DNA of 64,000 nucleotides, taken from assembly GCA_963780805.1 (NCBI GenBank), contig CAWADP010000006.1, positions 186,001 through 250,000 on the forward strand, in the 5' to 3' direction. This document shows, piece by piece, positions 1 through 8,759 of this stretch. Origin of the DNA: JASHVB01 sp963780805 (GTDB lineage: Bacteria; Pseudomonadota; Alphaproteobacteria; Acetobacterales; Acetobacteraceae). The notes below the pieces were generated by a model that did not search any database, was not told the origin of the DNA, and saw only the letters and a program-made list of their open reading frames with translations. Made by a program: the position numbers and the translations under genes. Every line of letters begins with the position of its first letter. The stretch's first letter is position 1.

Positions 1-149
1 TCGCCCCAGCCTTCCAGCCCCTGGTCGGTGACGATCCGCAGCCAGACCGTGTTCATCGACTGCCAGCCAAGCCCGCCCGCAACTGCCGGCTTGCCGCCCA
101 TGTCGAATGGGATGCACGTCCATGTCGTTTCGACTGCCGTGATCTTCAT
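1..149 (-). CDS. Enolase-superfamily enzyme (mandelate racemase / muconate lactonizing type), N-terminus only
   Basis: The first 49 codons of a minus-strand gene that runs off the left edge. The translation begins MKITAVETTWTCIPFDMGGK and continues to a segment reading NTVWLRIVTDQGLEGWG. This is the usual opening of MR/MLE-type enolase-superfamily proteins: a first beta strand after the start Met, then the conserved V-x-T-D-x-G-x-x-G-W-G strand of the N-terminal capping domain. The start ATG is the complement of 147-149. The catalytic barrel lies outside the window, so substrate cannot be judged. Two full-length relatives of the same superfamily occur at 32322-33494 and 47246-48448, but both carry a different N-terminal sequence, so this is a separate subfamily. 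Confidence 0.7.
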   Translation of the reverse strand, partial: MKITAVETTWTCIPFDMGGKPAVAGGLGWQSMNTVWLRIVTDQGLEGWG

Positions 150-210
150 CGTTCGCGTCCTCCCGTCGCGACTGATTGTGCTGCCACCGGTCCCGATTCC
201 TCAAGCACGC

Positions 211-275
211 ACCCAGGCGGCAGGCAGTCACCCAGGCGGCAGGCAGTCACCCAGGCGGCAGGCAGTCACCCAGGC
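211..275. repeat. 19-bp tandem repeat, 3.4 copies
   Basis: Three perfect 19-bp units (unit acccaggcggcaggcagtc) at 211-229, 230-248 and 249-267, followed by an 8-bp partial copy. They lie in the divergent gap between the enolase-superfamily gene and the promoter at 322. The unit length is not a multiple of three and no gene crosses it. Confidence 0.9.
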
Positions 276-321
276 CTGCCGTGCCCGCTCTCCGGGCTTT
301 TTGTCCGTAGGAATTTTTTGC

Positions 322-350
322 TTGACGCAGCGTTAGTTTGCGGATAATAT
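322..350 (+). promoter_or_regulatory. Sigma-70-type promoter
   Basis: A -35 box TTGACG (322-327), a 17-bp spacer and a -10 box TAATAT (345-350). This is a close match to the housekeeping consensus in an AT-rich patch of an otherwise GC-rich region. It would start transcription near 357 and drive the gene starting at 443. It also argues against any start codon upstream of about 357 for that gene. Confidence 0.6.
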
Positions 351-442
351 GCCAAACATCATCGCGCCGCGTCCCTCATTACCGGGTGGACGCCTCATTG
401 CAGCCGACTGTTGTTTCCACGAATTTCATCAGGAGTGCGACC

Positions 443-1045
443 TTGAATTTCAATCTCAACACCTGGATTGGCCAGGTCACGACCGGGCACGGCGCGATGA
501 TCCTGGGGCCAACCCTGCTGGCGGTTGGCGCCGGCACGATCGACTGGCAGACGGCGGTGCCGTTCCTCGCGGCCGGCGTTATCGGCCTGCTCTGGCCGGA
601 GAATACGGCGATGCAGGGCGCTGCCAGGACCGTTGCCTCCGACGTCGAGGCGCTGCTCGCGGCATACCGCACTGGCCTGAGCCACGGCGCCGCGGGGAAC
701 GCGTCGGAGGCTGCGCCCGCCGTTATGCCCTCTCACCCCCATGTCGAGACAGCGATGCCGGCACTGGCCATGTTGGTTGCGGCTGGCCTCGCGTTGACCG
801 CGTGTGGCAACCAAACCCCGGCCCAGCAGGCAGCCACCGAGACGAGTATCGCCTCCGGCTTGCTCTGCCTTGCGGACGCCAGCGGCAAGATCGTGGCCAC
901 CGCCACAACCAGCGATCCGAATGCACTGAAGGCCGTGAACGCGGCCATCGGGGGCGGCGACGTGCTGCTGACGGATGCGGCCTGTCAGAGCGCCATCGCC
1001 GGTGCCACGGCGATGGTGCCGAGCGCCAGCAGCGTAAAGCCATGA
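443..1045 (+). CDS. Hypothetical membrane/lipoprotein-like protein, TTG start
   Basis: A 200-residue protein of unknown function. I chose the TTG at 443 because AGGAG (431-435) lies seven bases upstream and the promoter at 322-350 excludes the earlier in-frame start at 338. The N-terminal third (MNFNLNTWIGQ, then a hydrophobic stretch ending VIGLLWPEN) looks like one or two short membrane segments of the kind seen in small holin-like proteins. After a linker there is a second hydrophobic stretch ending in L-T-A-C-G (Cys near residue 118), a textbook lipobox, followed by an Ala/Thr-rich domain. A lipobox in mid-protein suggests either a fusion of two small proteins or a second translation start at ATG 725, 755 or 770. 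No close family is recognised. Confidence 0.55.
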   Translation: MNFNLNTWIGQVTTGHGAMILGPTLLAVGAGTIDWQTAVPFLAAGVIGLLWPENTAMQGAARTVASDVEALLAAYRTGLSHGAAGNASEAAPAVMPSHPHVETAMPALAMLVAAGLALTACGNQTPAQQAATETSIASGLLCLADASGKIVATATTSDPNALKAVNAAIGGGDVLLTDAACQSAIAGATAMVPSASSVKP

Positions 1046-1109
1046 TCCTTGCATCAGCCCGGACGGCAGTGACGTCCGACGCCTCCGGCTGAGGCTTAAG
1101 AGTTCCGGC

Positions 1110-1210
1110 CGCGCTCTCGCCGCCATGGCCGGGCCAACCTGATCGTCCCAAGGGGTTGGGCAGGCGATCAGGTGGGGGGCATGGGGCCCGGCCATGCCGA
1201 CGGGAGCGCG
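1110..1210. repeat. Long imperfect stem-loop, dispersed palindrome family (atggccgggcc type)
   Basis: The left arm (1110-1145) and the reverse complement of the right arm (1165-1210) share cgcgctc, then a central catggccgggcc core, then cctgatcg. They form an interrupted hairpin of about 100 bp between two plus-strand genes. The core resembles the palindromes at 9597-9613, 31094-31113, 33859-33885 and 36045-36070. It may act as a terminator or mRNA stabiliser for the gene ending at 1045. Confidence 0.6.
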
Positions 1211-1319
1211 GATGCAGCAGCAGCGGCCGAAAGGCCGCTGCTGGCATGTTACGGCAGCGGTCGACGCTGAGCGGCACCGCCTCGCCCCGTGGCTGCCATC
1301 ATGTTATCGCTGCCGTGCC

Positions 1320-1892
1320 ATGCACACCATCTATGTCTGGCTGTTCCCGGCGGCCTGGATCGCCTGGTGCCTCTATTGGCTCTGTGCGTCGTTCAATGCG
1401 AAACCATCGCGACGTTCCGAGACCGTTGTCTCACGCCTGACCCATTACGTGCCGTTGATTCTGGGTATCACGCTGCTGACTTTTTCGCGGCTTGCCGGGG
1501 CCGCGCTGGGCCATCGCTTCCTGCCTCGGTCGGCAGCGTTGTTCTGGATCGGCGCGGTACTCCTCTTGGCCGGCCTGCTGTTCAGCGTTGCCGCCCGCCG
1601 CCATCTCGGCGGCAATTGGAGCAGTCGGGTAACCGTGAAACAGGACCACACTCTCACGCGCAGTGGCCCGTACCGCCTGGTCCGCCATCCGATCTACACC
1701 GGATTGCTGCTGGCCGTCCTCGGCAACGCCATCGCGCTGGGTGAGTGGCGCGGCCTGGTCGCGTTGGCACTGTTTTGCGCAGCCTTCCTGCGCAAGATTC
1801 AAATTGAGGAACGCTTCATGCTCGAACAATTCGGCGATGCGTATATGCGCTACCGGAAGGAAGTTGCAGCGTTGGTGCCGGGATTGCTGTAA
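1320..1892 (+). CDS. Isoprenylcysteine carboxyl methyltransferase-like integral membrane protein
   Basis: A 190-residue integral membrane protein. At least four hydrophobic segments are visible, in the first 110 residues and around 140-160. The family signature is near residues 110-135: T-R-S-G-P-Y-R-L-V-R-H-P-I-Y-T-G, the R-H-P-x-Y-x-G motif of the ICMT/PEMT-like superfamily of membrane methyltransferases that use S-adenosylmethionine. The C-terminal E-E-x-F-x-x-x-F-G-x-x-Y-x-x-Y-x-x-x-V motif is also present (EERFMLEQFGDAYMRYRKEV). The bacterial substrate is generally unknown. Start at ATG 1320, because homology begins at MHTIYVWLFPAAW and upstream sequence is not protein-like. It stands alone, convergent with glnD. 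Confidence 0.8.
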   Translation: MHTIYVWLFPAAWIAWCLYWLCASFNAKPSRRSETVVSRLTHYVPLILGITLLTFSRLAGAALGHRFLPRSAALFWIGAVLLLAGLLFSVAARRHLGGNWSSRVTVKQDHTLTRSGPYRLVRHPIYTGLLLAVLGNAIALGEWRGLVALALFCAAFLRKIQIEERFMLEQFGDAYMRYRKEVAALVPGLL

Positions 1893-1972
1893 TGGCTGCT
1901 TGCCGTGCGTGCGTTTTCCGCCGTGGGACACGCCAGGACAAAGCGGGTCAAATAACGTAAACGGTTACGCGC

Positions 1973-4810
1973 TTACCCTATCTGGCCACCTATGACCCGA
2001 CGCCGCTTGGGCAGGGCCGGTGCGACTGGTCGCGGCGTGTCCTCATCGTCCGGTGGTGCCAATGCAGCCAGCAGCCCTTCGCGCAACTGCGCCAATTTGC
2101 GCTCGTTCTCCACCTTCAGACCAAATACGTCCTTCACATAGAATACGTCCACCGCGCGCACGCCATAGGTCGTGACATGCGCCGAACCGATTTGCAGTCC
2201 CTGCTCGCTGATCGCCGCGGTGACATCATGCAGCAAACCCGGCCGGTCGCGGCCGTTCACTTCCAATACCGTGTAGGTGTTGGACGCATGGTTGTCGATG
2301 ACCACGCGCGGCGGCACATGGATCGCACGCATGCGCCGCCCGATCAGCGCCTTCGACAGGCGGCGAATTTCCACCGCCACGCGCAGCCGCCCCGACAGCG
2401 CTTGCTCGATCAGCACCGCCAGCCGTGCCAGGCGGTGCGGAGCGTCGAACGTGCCGCCCGCAGCGTCCTGAATCCAGAAGGTGTCCAGCGCCATCCCATT
2501 GGTCATGGTGTGGATGCGCGCATCGACGATCGACGCGCCCGCCACCGCCAGCGCCCCGGAAATCTGCGAGAACAGCCCGGCATGGTCGGCGCAGTACACC
2601 GTAACTTCGGTCACCGCGCGCGCCGGAAGCGGCTCGGTATCGACCGTCAGGGGTGCCTGCCGCGATTCGGCCTCGCGCACCAGGCGCGCGTGACGCACAT
2701 GCGTCTCCGGATCGAAGGACAGCCAATACCCCGGATAGCCAAGCTCAAGAAAATGGTCGAGGTCTTCCTTTGGCCAGTCCGACAGCATCGCCGCTGCCGC
2801 ATGTTTTGCGCGCTGCACGCGGACATCGCGTTCGGTGGTGGACAGCCCGCCGGCCAGCACTTCCGCCACCCGCGCGTACAGCTCGCGCAGCAGCGTCGCC
2901 TTCCAGCCATTCCACACTTTGGCGGACACCGCGCGCATGTCGGCGACCGTCAGGATCAGCAGCAGCCGCAAGCGCTCGGGCGATTGGATCGTGTCCGCCA
3001 GGTCGAGGATTGTCTTCGGATCGTCGATGTCGCGTTTGAATGCGGCCTGGCTCAGCATCAGGTGGTGCAACACCAGCCAGGAGACGGTTTCCGTCTCTTC
3101 CGCGGTCAGCCCCAGCGTCGGTCCCACCTCCAGCGCCAGCTCGGCGCCAATCTCGGAATGGTCGCCGCCGCGGCCCTTGGCGATGTCATGCATCAGCATC
3201 GCCAGATAGAGCGAGCGCCGCGATTGCAAGTGCCCCACCAGCTCCGACGCGACCGGCGCGATTTCCGCCAGTTCGCCGCGCTCCATCGCGTTCAGGACAC
3301 GGATCGCCTCGATCGTGTGCTCGTCAACGGTGAAGATATGGTAGGTGTCAAACTGCATCTGCCCAACGATGCGAGCCCAGGGCGGAATGAAACGGCCGAG
3401 GAAGCCGGTCTCGTTCATGATCGACAGCCAGCGCGCGCCGTCCGGATGCGGGCCGACCGGATGGCCGCCGCGATGATGCTCCGGCTCGTGGCCGCACATC
3501 AGGTCCATGTAGATGTCGGCGGCCTGCATGTCGCCGCGCAGATCGATCGCCCGGCGTTCGTTCTGGATCATTGAGCGCAGCGCCAGCGGATGCAGCTCCA
3601 GCCCGCGATCTCGTGCGACTTGCAGGATGCGCAGCATCTGGATCGGCTCGATATCGAAATCTCGACCGGGGATCGGTAGCAGCTTGCCTTCCGCCAACAG
3701 GAATCCGGCCTCAAGCAGCGACCTGTCGGTTTCCGCGGTGATCGCCGGCGGGCCCAGCGCGTCGCGCAGGATGCCCGGCTCCAGGATGCGCGTCAGCCGC
3801 ACCACTTCGCGCGCGGTGAGGAAGTAGTGGCGCATGCAGCGCTCGACGCCGTCCTGCTTGCCGTGGCGCGTGTAGCCCATGCGGGCGCCAACCACCGGCT
3901 GCATGTCGAATGTCAGACGTTCCTCGGCGCGGCCGGCGACGTAGTGCAGATGGAAACGCACGGTCCATAGGAATTCCCAGGCGCGGCGGCCGTGCCTGGC
4001 CTCGGTCTGGGTCAGCACGTCGCCGACATCGGCGAGCTCGCCCATCGTCTGGGTGTCGTAAACGTAGCGCGCGATCCAGTACAGCGTCTGCAGGTCGCGC
4101 AGCCCGCCGCGTCCTTCCTTGATGTTCGGCTCGACCAGAAACGGGCTGTCACCGAAGCGGCGGTGGCGCGCCGCGCGCTCATCCTGCTTGGCGGCGATGT
4201 ACTCCGCCACACCGGCTTCCTTGCACGCCTGGCGAAACCGCTGGTGAAAGTCGCCGAACAACGCCGCATCGCCAGCGAGATAGCGGGCATCCAGCAGCGC
4301 CGTGCGGATCGTGGTGTCCTTGCCGCCTTCGACCAGGCAGTCCTCGATCGACCGCGTGGCGTGGCCGACCTTCAGGCCAAGGTCCCACAGGAAGTAGAGG
4401 ATATACTCCACCACCCGTAGCGTCTGCGGCGACGGTTCTTCGGTAGTGAGGAACAGCAGGTCGATGTCGCTGAACGGTGCCAGCACGCCGCGGCCATAGC
4501 CGCCGGTCGCCGCCACGCTGAGCTGCCCGGGGTCGCCCAATCCCGACGGGGAGATGGCGTGCTGGAACAGCGTCGCCACTACGCCATCCACCAGCTTCCC
4601 CAGCAGCCGCGCCGCCTGCAACCCGCTCAATTGCTCTTGCTCGAAGGCGTGCTGGACGTGGTTCTGGATGCGGGCGAGATGGCGGCGGAACGCTCCCAGC
4701 GCAGCGTCGCGCGGCACTGCTCCCCCCTGGTCGCCCAACGCGGCGAGCGCGTCGGTGAGCACCGAAGCGGCGGAGTCCGGGGCCTTCGTCAAGGTGGCGG
4801 CCAACGACAT
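1973..4810 (-). CDS. glnD: [Protein-PII] uridylyltransferase / uridylyl-removing enzyme GlnD
   Basis: A 945-residue bifunctional sensor of glutamine that uridylylates and deuridylylates PII (GlnB/GlnK) and so controls nitrogen assimilation. Domains in order: an N-terminal nucleotidyltransferase with G-G-Y-G-R-G-x-L-x-P-x-S-D-I-D-L-L-F (about residues 104-122); a helical linker domain; a metal-dependent HD domain (M-L-M-H-D-I-A-K-G-R-G-G-D-H, about 490-505); and two C-terminal ACT domains (about 715-800 and 825-910) that bind glutamine. Length and order match the family. It lies 13 bp downstream of mutS on the same strand and is probably cotranscribed, an arrangement common in alphaproteobacteria. 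Confidence 0.96.
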   Translation of the reverse strand: MSLAATLTKAPDSAASVLTDALAALGDQGGAVPRDAALGAFRRHLARIQNHVQHAFEQEQLSGLQAARLLGKLVDGVVATLFQHAISPSGLGDPGQLSVAATGGYGRGVLAPFSDIDLLFLTTEEPSPQTLRVVEYILYFLWDLGLKVGHATRSIEDCLVEGGKDTTIRTALLDARYLAGDAALFGDFHQRFRQACKEAGVAEYIAAKQDERAARHRRFGDSPFLVEPNIKEGRGGLRDLQTLYWIARYVYDTQTMGELADVGDVLTQTEARHGRRAWEFLWTVRFHLHYVAGRAEERLTFDMQPVVGARMGYTRHGKQDGVERCMRHYFLTAREVVRLTRILEPGILRDALGPPAITAETDRSLLEAGFLLAEGKLLPIPGRDFDIEPIQMLRILQVARDRGLELHPLALRSMIQNERRAIDLRGDMQAADIYMDLMCGHEPEHHRGGHPVGPHPDGARWLSIMNETGFLGRFIPPWARIVGQMQFDTYHIFTVDEHTIEAIRVLNAMERGELAEIAPVASELVGHLQSRRSLYLAMLMHDIAKGRGGDHSEIGAELALEVGPTLGLTAEETETVSWLVLHHLMLSQAAFKRDIDDPKTILDLADTIQSPERLRLLLILTVADMRAVSAKVWNGWKATLLRELYARVAEVLAGGLSTTERDVRVQRAKHAAAAMLSDWPKEDLDHFLELGYPGYWLSFDPETHVRHARLVREAESRQAPLTVDTEPLPARAVTEVTVYCADHAGLFSQISGALAVAGASIVDARIHTMTNGMALDTFWIQDAAGGTFDAPHRLARLAVLIEQALSGRLRVAVEIRRLSKALIGRRMRAIHVPPRVVIDNHASNTYTVLEVNGRDRPGLLHDVTAAISEQGLQIGSAHVTTYGVRAVDVFYVKDVFGLKVENERKLAQLREGLLAALAPPDDEDTPRPVAPALPKRRRVIGGQIG

Positions 4811-4823
4811 CGCGGTGAACGTA

Positions 4824-7439
4824 CTATGTCCCGGAGCTTGCGGAAACCGGCAGCAGCGCCTTCAGCCGATAAAGTGCCTCCAGCGCCTCGCGTGGAGACA
4901 GGCGATCGGGGTCCATTTCAGCCAGTGCTTCATGCAGCGGATCGGATTGTTCCGCGGCCGGGGAATCCTCGGCGGCGGTGCCAGAGAACAAGGGCAGTGC
5001 CCCCAGGGGCGCGCCGGCGCCCAGCGGGCCGCCATGTTTCTCCATCAAAGCAAGCAGTTGCGCGGAACGCCGCACGACCGGCACGGGCACCCCGGCCAAC
5101 TCCGCCACGTGCACGCCCCAGGAGCGGCGGGCGGCGCCTTCGGCCACCTCGTGCAGAAATACCACAGTGCCCTTCCATTCCTTCACGCGCATGGTGTGCG
5201 GCTTCATCCGGGGCAGGCGATCCGCCAGTTCCGCAAGCTCATGAAAATGTGTGGCGAAAATGGTGCGGCAGCGGATGGCCGAGTGCAGGGCTTCCAATAC
5301 CGCCCACGCGATTGCCAGGCCATCCAGCGTGGCGGTGCCGCGCCCGATCTCGTCGACCACTACCAGGGAGCGCGGCCCTGCCTGGTGCAGGATCGCCGCG
5401 GTTTCGGTCATCTCGACCATGAAGGTGGATCGGCCGCGCGCCAGGTCGTCGGAGGCTCCGACCCGCGAGAACAGCCGGTCCACCACGCCGATGCGCGCGG
5501 ATTCCGCCGGCACGGGCAGGCCAGCCTGCGCCAGCACGACGATCAGTGCGTTCTGCCGCAGATAGGTAGACTTCCCAGCCATGTTCGGCCCGGTCAGCAG
5601 CAGCACGCGCCGGTCGGGCGACATGTCGCAGTGGTTAGGCACGAAGACGGCATGGCCGGCGAGTGCGGCTTCCACCACGGGATGGCGGCCGGCGCGGATC
5701 AGCAATTCGTCGCCGTCGGTGACGACGGGACGGCACCAGGTACCCGGCTCCGCCAGCTTTGCCGCCGATTGGGCGGCGTCCAGCAACGCAAGCGCCTCGG
5801 CACAGGCCGCGAGCTTGTCCGCATGGTCCAACGCGGCCCGCACCAGACGGCCGAAGACGGTCCGTTCCCGGGCGGCGGCACGTTCGCCGGCCTCGGCAAT
5901 GCGGCGGTCGAGTTCGGACAGTTCCGGCGTGGTGAAGCGAGCACCATTCGCCATCCCCTGGCGCAGGGTCAGTTCGGGATAAGCGCGTAGCTTCTCGACA
6001 GCCGCAGCAGGTACCTCGATGACGTAGCCGAGCTGCGCATGGTGCTTGATCTTCAGGCTGGCAACGCCGTAGCGCTGCGCGCAATCGAGCTGCATGGTCG
6101 CCAGAACGCGCCGTGAATCGTCGCGCAGGCTGCGTTCGGCATCGAGTTCGCCGTCGAAATCCGGGCGGATGACGTTGCCGTCCTCCAACCGATGGGGGGC
6201 GGGATCGGCCAGGGCGCTGGCAAGGGTGCGAGCCAGGGCAGGATCGATCGCCAGCGCAACGCGTGCAGTTGCCAGGATAGAGGGCAGCGGCCCGTCCAAC
6301 ACGGCTTCGGCCTGTTGCGCCGCGGACAAGCCGTCGCGCAGCGCGGCAAGATCGCGTGGGCCGCCGCGGTTCAGCGACAGCCGTGCCAGGGCGCGGGCGA
6401 TGTCGGGTGCTGCGCGCAAGGCTCTGCGCAGCTCGCCAGCGGCATTGGGATTCGCCATCAACCAGGACCACGCGTCTTGCCGCTCGCCGATGGCGGCAGG
6501 ATCGGTCAGCGGCGCGGCGAGCCAGCCGGCCAGCGTGCGCGCGCCGGCGGGTGTGGTGGTGCGCTGGACGGCGCCCAGCAAGGTGTGGCGGTCGCCGCCG
6601 TCGCGGGCGCGCTGGATTTCCAGGCTGGTGCGGGTTGCGGCGTCCATCGCCAGCACGCCGGCTCGGCCTTGCGGCGAAGGGCGGGCGAGGCGCGGCAGGT
6701 TGCCGGCCTGAGTCGCCCGGACGTAGTCCAGCGCCAGGGCGGCGGCGACCGCCTCGCCGTCGGTGAAGCTGCCGAACGCGTCGAGACTGGCGGCGCCGAA
6801 CGCTTCCGCCAGGCGGCGGCGGGCGACCAAAGGCGGCGACGCGACCGGCTCCGGCGCAAGCTTGTCCGACCAGTCGCCCAGGGCAATGGTGGTGGGGGCC
6901 AGGATCTCCGCTGGTTCCAGGCGGCCCAGCAGTGCGGGAAGTTCGAGCGCCAGCAGGACGCAGGTTTCGAACAGGCCGGTCGAGACGTCGAGCCAGGCGG
7001 CGCCGATGCCTTGCTGGTCCTGCGCCAGGGCGAGCAACAGGTTGGGGCGGCCGGCGTCGAGCAAAGCGTCCTCGGTGACGGTGCCCGGGGTGATGAGGCG
7101 GACGACCTCACGCCGGATCGGGCCTTTGCCGTTGCGGGTCTTCGGGTCCTCCATCTGCTCGGTCACGGCGACGCGGAAGCCGCGGCGGATCAGGCGGGCG
7201 AGGTAGGCTTCGGCCGCGTGGTAGGGGACGCCGCACATCGGGATCGGGGCGCCGCCATGCTCGCCGCGCTGGGTCAGGGCGATGTCGAGCGCCGCAGCAG
7301 CGGCTTCCGCGTCGGCAAAGAACAGTTCGTAGAAGTCGCCCATGCGGAAGAACACGAGCGCCTCGGGGTGCTCTGCCTTGGCGGCGAACCATTGCGCCAT
7401 CGCGGGAGACGCGCCTTCGGCACGGGGGACGGATGCCAT
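4824..7439 (-). CDS. mutS: DNA mismatch repair protein MutS
   Basis: An 871-residue mismatch-recognition ATPase. The N-terminal mismatch-binding motif is F-F-R-M-G-D-F-Y-E-L-F (about residues 29-39), with the Phe/Glu pair that contacts the mismatch. The connector, lever and clamp regions follow. The C-terminal ABC-type ATPase carries Walker A G-P-N-M-A-G-K-S-T (about 610-618), Walker B V-V-V-D-E-I-G-R-G-T (about 689-698) and the conserved A-T-H-F-H-E-L (about 722-728). Length is typical. The start is Met MASVPRAEG; homology begins within 15 residues. glnD follows 13 bp downstream. Confidence 0.97.
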   Translation of the reverse strand: MASVPRAEGASPAMAQWFAAKAEHPEALVFFRMGDFYELFFADAEAAAAALDIALTQRGEHGGAPIPMCGVPYHAAEAYLARLIRRGFRVAVTEQMEDPKTRNGKGPIRREVVRLITPGTVTEDALLDAGRPNLLLALAQDQQGIGAAWLDVSTGLFETCVLLALELPALLGRLEPAEILAPTTIALGDWSDKLAPEPVASPPLVARRRLAEAFGAASLDAFGSFTDGEAVAAALALDYVRATQAGNLPRLARPSPQGRAGVLAMDAATRTSLEIQRARDGGDRHTLLGAVQRTTTPAGARTLAGWLAAPLTDPAAIGERQDAWSWLMANPNAAGELRRALRAAPDIARALARLSLNRGGPRDLAALRDGLSAAQQAEAVLDGPLPSILATARVALAIDPALARTLASALADPAPHRLEDGNVIRPDFDGELDAERSLRDDSRRVLATMQLDCAQRYGVASLKIKHHAQLGYVIEVPAAAVEKLRAYPELTLRQGMANGARFTTPELSELDRRIAEAGERAAARERTVFGRLVRAALDHADKLAACAEALALLDAAQSAAKLAEPGTWCRPVVTDGDELLIRAGRHPVVEAALAGHAVFVPNHCDMSPDRRVLLLTGPNMAGKSTYLRQNALIVVLAQAGLPVPAESARIGVVDRLFSRVGASDDLARGRSTFMVEMTETAAILHQAGPRSLVVVDEIGRGTATLDGLAIAWAVLEALHSAIRCRTIFATHFHELAELADRLPRMKPHTMRVKEWKGTVVFLHEVAEGAARRSWGVHVAELAGVPVPVVRRSAQLLALMEKHGGPLGAGAPLGALPLFSGTAAEDSPAAEQSDPLHEALAEMDPDRLSPREALEALYRLKALLPVSASSGT

Positions 7440-7517
7440 GGCTTTGGTGTAACCGTGGCAACGACACAGGAAAACCCCCGGAGCAAGCGTTTCCTGCTCC
7501 GAGGAAGGCCACGCGGG

Positions 7518-8474
7518 TTACGAAATCTTCACCAGCTTCTGCATGCATCGAATGTCTTGCTGGGCCGGCACCGGCGTGCCGCGGTTCGACATGGCAGTGC
7601 GCGACACTTCGCCGACATAGATGTCGCCACGCGAATCGATCGCCACGCCATGCGGCGCGATGAACTGGCTGGGGCGGTCGCGCGTCGCGTCCCCCAGGCG
7701 CGCGAGCGGTTTGCCTTCGTGCGTCCAGATGCTGACGCGCGGGCCGATGCCAGGCGCGCGCATGTTGACCGCGAGGCCGGGGCCGCTCTCGCCGATATAG
7801 GCCAACGGGTTGCGCCCTGCCGCCATGCACAGACCGCACGGGCGGTGCATGTTGTTCCATTGAGCGTGGTAGGCGCCCTTGCCGTCGAACACCTGCACGC
7901 GGTGGTTCTCGCGGTCGGCCACATAGACCCAGCCGTCGGGGTCGCAGCAGATGTTGTGCACGATGTTGAACTTGCCGGGGTCGGTGCCGGGCTCGCCCCA
8001 GGAGAACAGCAGCTTGCCGTCAGGCGAATATTTATGAACGCGAGCGTTGCCGTAGCCGTCGGCCACGTAGATGTCGCCGTCCGGAGACAGCGCCGTATGC
8101 GTGCAGCGGTTCATCGGATCCCCGCTCATGTAGGGCGCCGGTTCTCCGGGCACGCCGATTTCCAGCAGCATGCGGCCTTCCGGAGTCATTCGGCGCACCG
8201 TGTGGTCGCCGTCATCGGTGCAATAGATCGTATCGTCCGGTGCGATGTGCACGCCGTGCGGGCGGCGGAACAGGCCCTCGCCCCAGGAACGGAGGAAGCT
8301 GCCGTCGCGGTCGAACACCAGCATCGGGTGCTCGCTGCGGGCGAAGACATAGACGTTGTCCTTGCTGTCCACGCCGACCGCGGCAACCTCGCCGTAATGC
8401 CAGCCATCCGGGAGAGTGCCCCAGTTCTCGATGACTTCGTAGCGGTAGTCGCGTTCGCCGACGATGATGGCCAT
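7518..8474 (-). CDS. NHL-repeat beta-propeller protein (peptidyl-alpha-hydroxyglycine lyase-like)
   Basis: A 318-residue protein composed almost entirely of NHL-type beta-propeller repeats of about 45 residues: repeated G-V-D-S-K-D-N-V-Y-V-F, G-V-H-I-A-P-D-D-T-I-Y-C-T-D, A-L-S-P-D-G-D-I-Y-V-A-D-G-Y-G-N and G-V-A-I-D-S-R-G-D-I-Y-V-G-E. Six-bladed propellers of this kind occur in the lyase domain of peptidylglycine alpha-amidating monooxygenase and in many uncharacterised bacterial sugar-lactonase-like proteins. No signal peptide is visible, so it is probably cytoplasmic. I chose ATG 8474 because AGGGAG sits about eight bases upstream; an in-frame upstream extension is not protein-like. Substrate is unknown. 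Confidence 0.75.
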   Translation of the reverse strand: MAIIVGERDYRYEVIENWGTLPDGWHYGEVAAVGVDSKDNVYVFARSEHPMLVFDRDGSFLRSWGEGLFRRPHGVHIAPDDTIYCTDDGDHTVRRMTPEGRMLLEIGVPGEPAPYMSGDPMNRCTHTALSPDGDIYVADGYGNARVHKYSPDGKLLFSWGEPGTDPGKFNIVHNICCDPDGWVYVADRENHRVQVFDGKGAYHAQWNNMHRPCGLCMAAGRNPLAYIGESGPGLAVNMRAPGIGPRVSIWTHEGKPLARLGDATRDRPSQFIAPHGVAIDSRGDIYVGEVSRTAMSNRGTPVPAQQDIRCMQKLVKIS

Positions 8475-8717
8475 GATGTTCGCTCCCTGTCGTTGTGGTC
8501 GTGTTCGAACTGTCAGGCTTGGTGGGCGGGTCGTCCAGGTGGGCGGCGTTCGCGTGGGCCGCGCAATATCGACGGTTTTGCCTCCGGCCGGGCGGGAAGT
8601 CACGGCCGGCCGTTCTCGGCCAGGTTGCTGGTTCAGGCGAGAGAGAGGCCGCGACCGCTTGCGGCGATGGCAGCGGGGTGGCGATCGGCTTTGCCGCTAG
8701 GCTCGGCGGCAGCAGAA

Positions 8718-8756
8718 CGAATCAGAATGGCGGGACCGGCCATGCCGTGGCCCCGT
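8718..8756. repeat. 3'-flanking hairpin motif shared with 12875-12912
   Basis: About 38 bp starting cgaatc and containing ggcgggacc, then an inverted repeat (on the minus strand ggcca-cggca-tggcc). It lies four bases beyond the stop of the minus-strand gene at 8760. A near copy occurs at the same distance past the stop of the paralogous gene at 12918. It may be a terminator belonging to the duplicated gene unit. Confidence 0.5.
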
Positions 8757-8759
8757 TGG

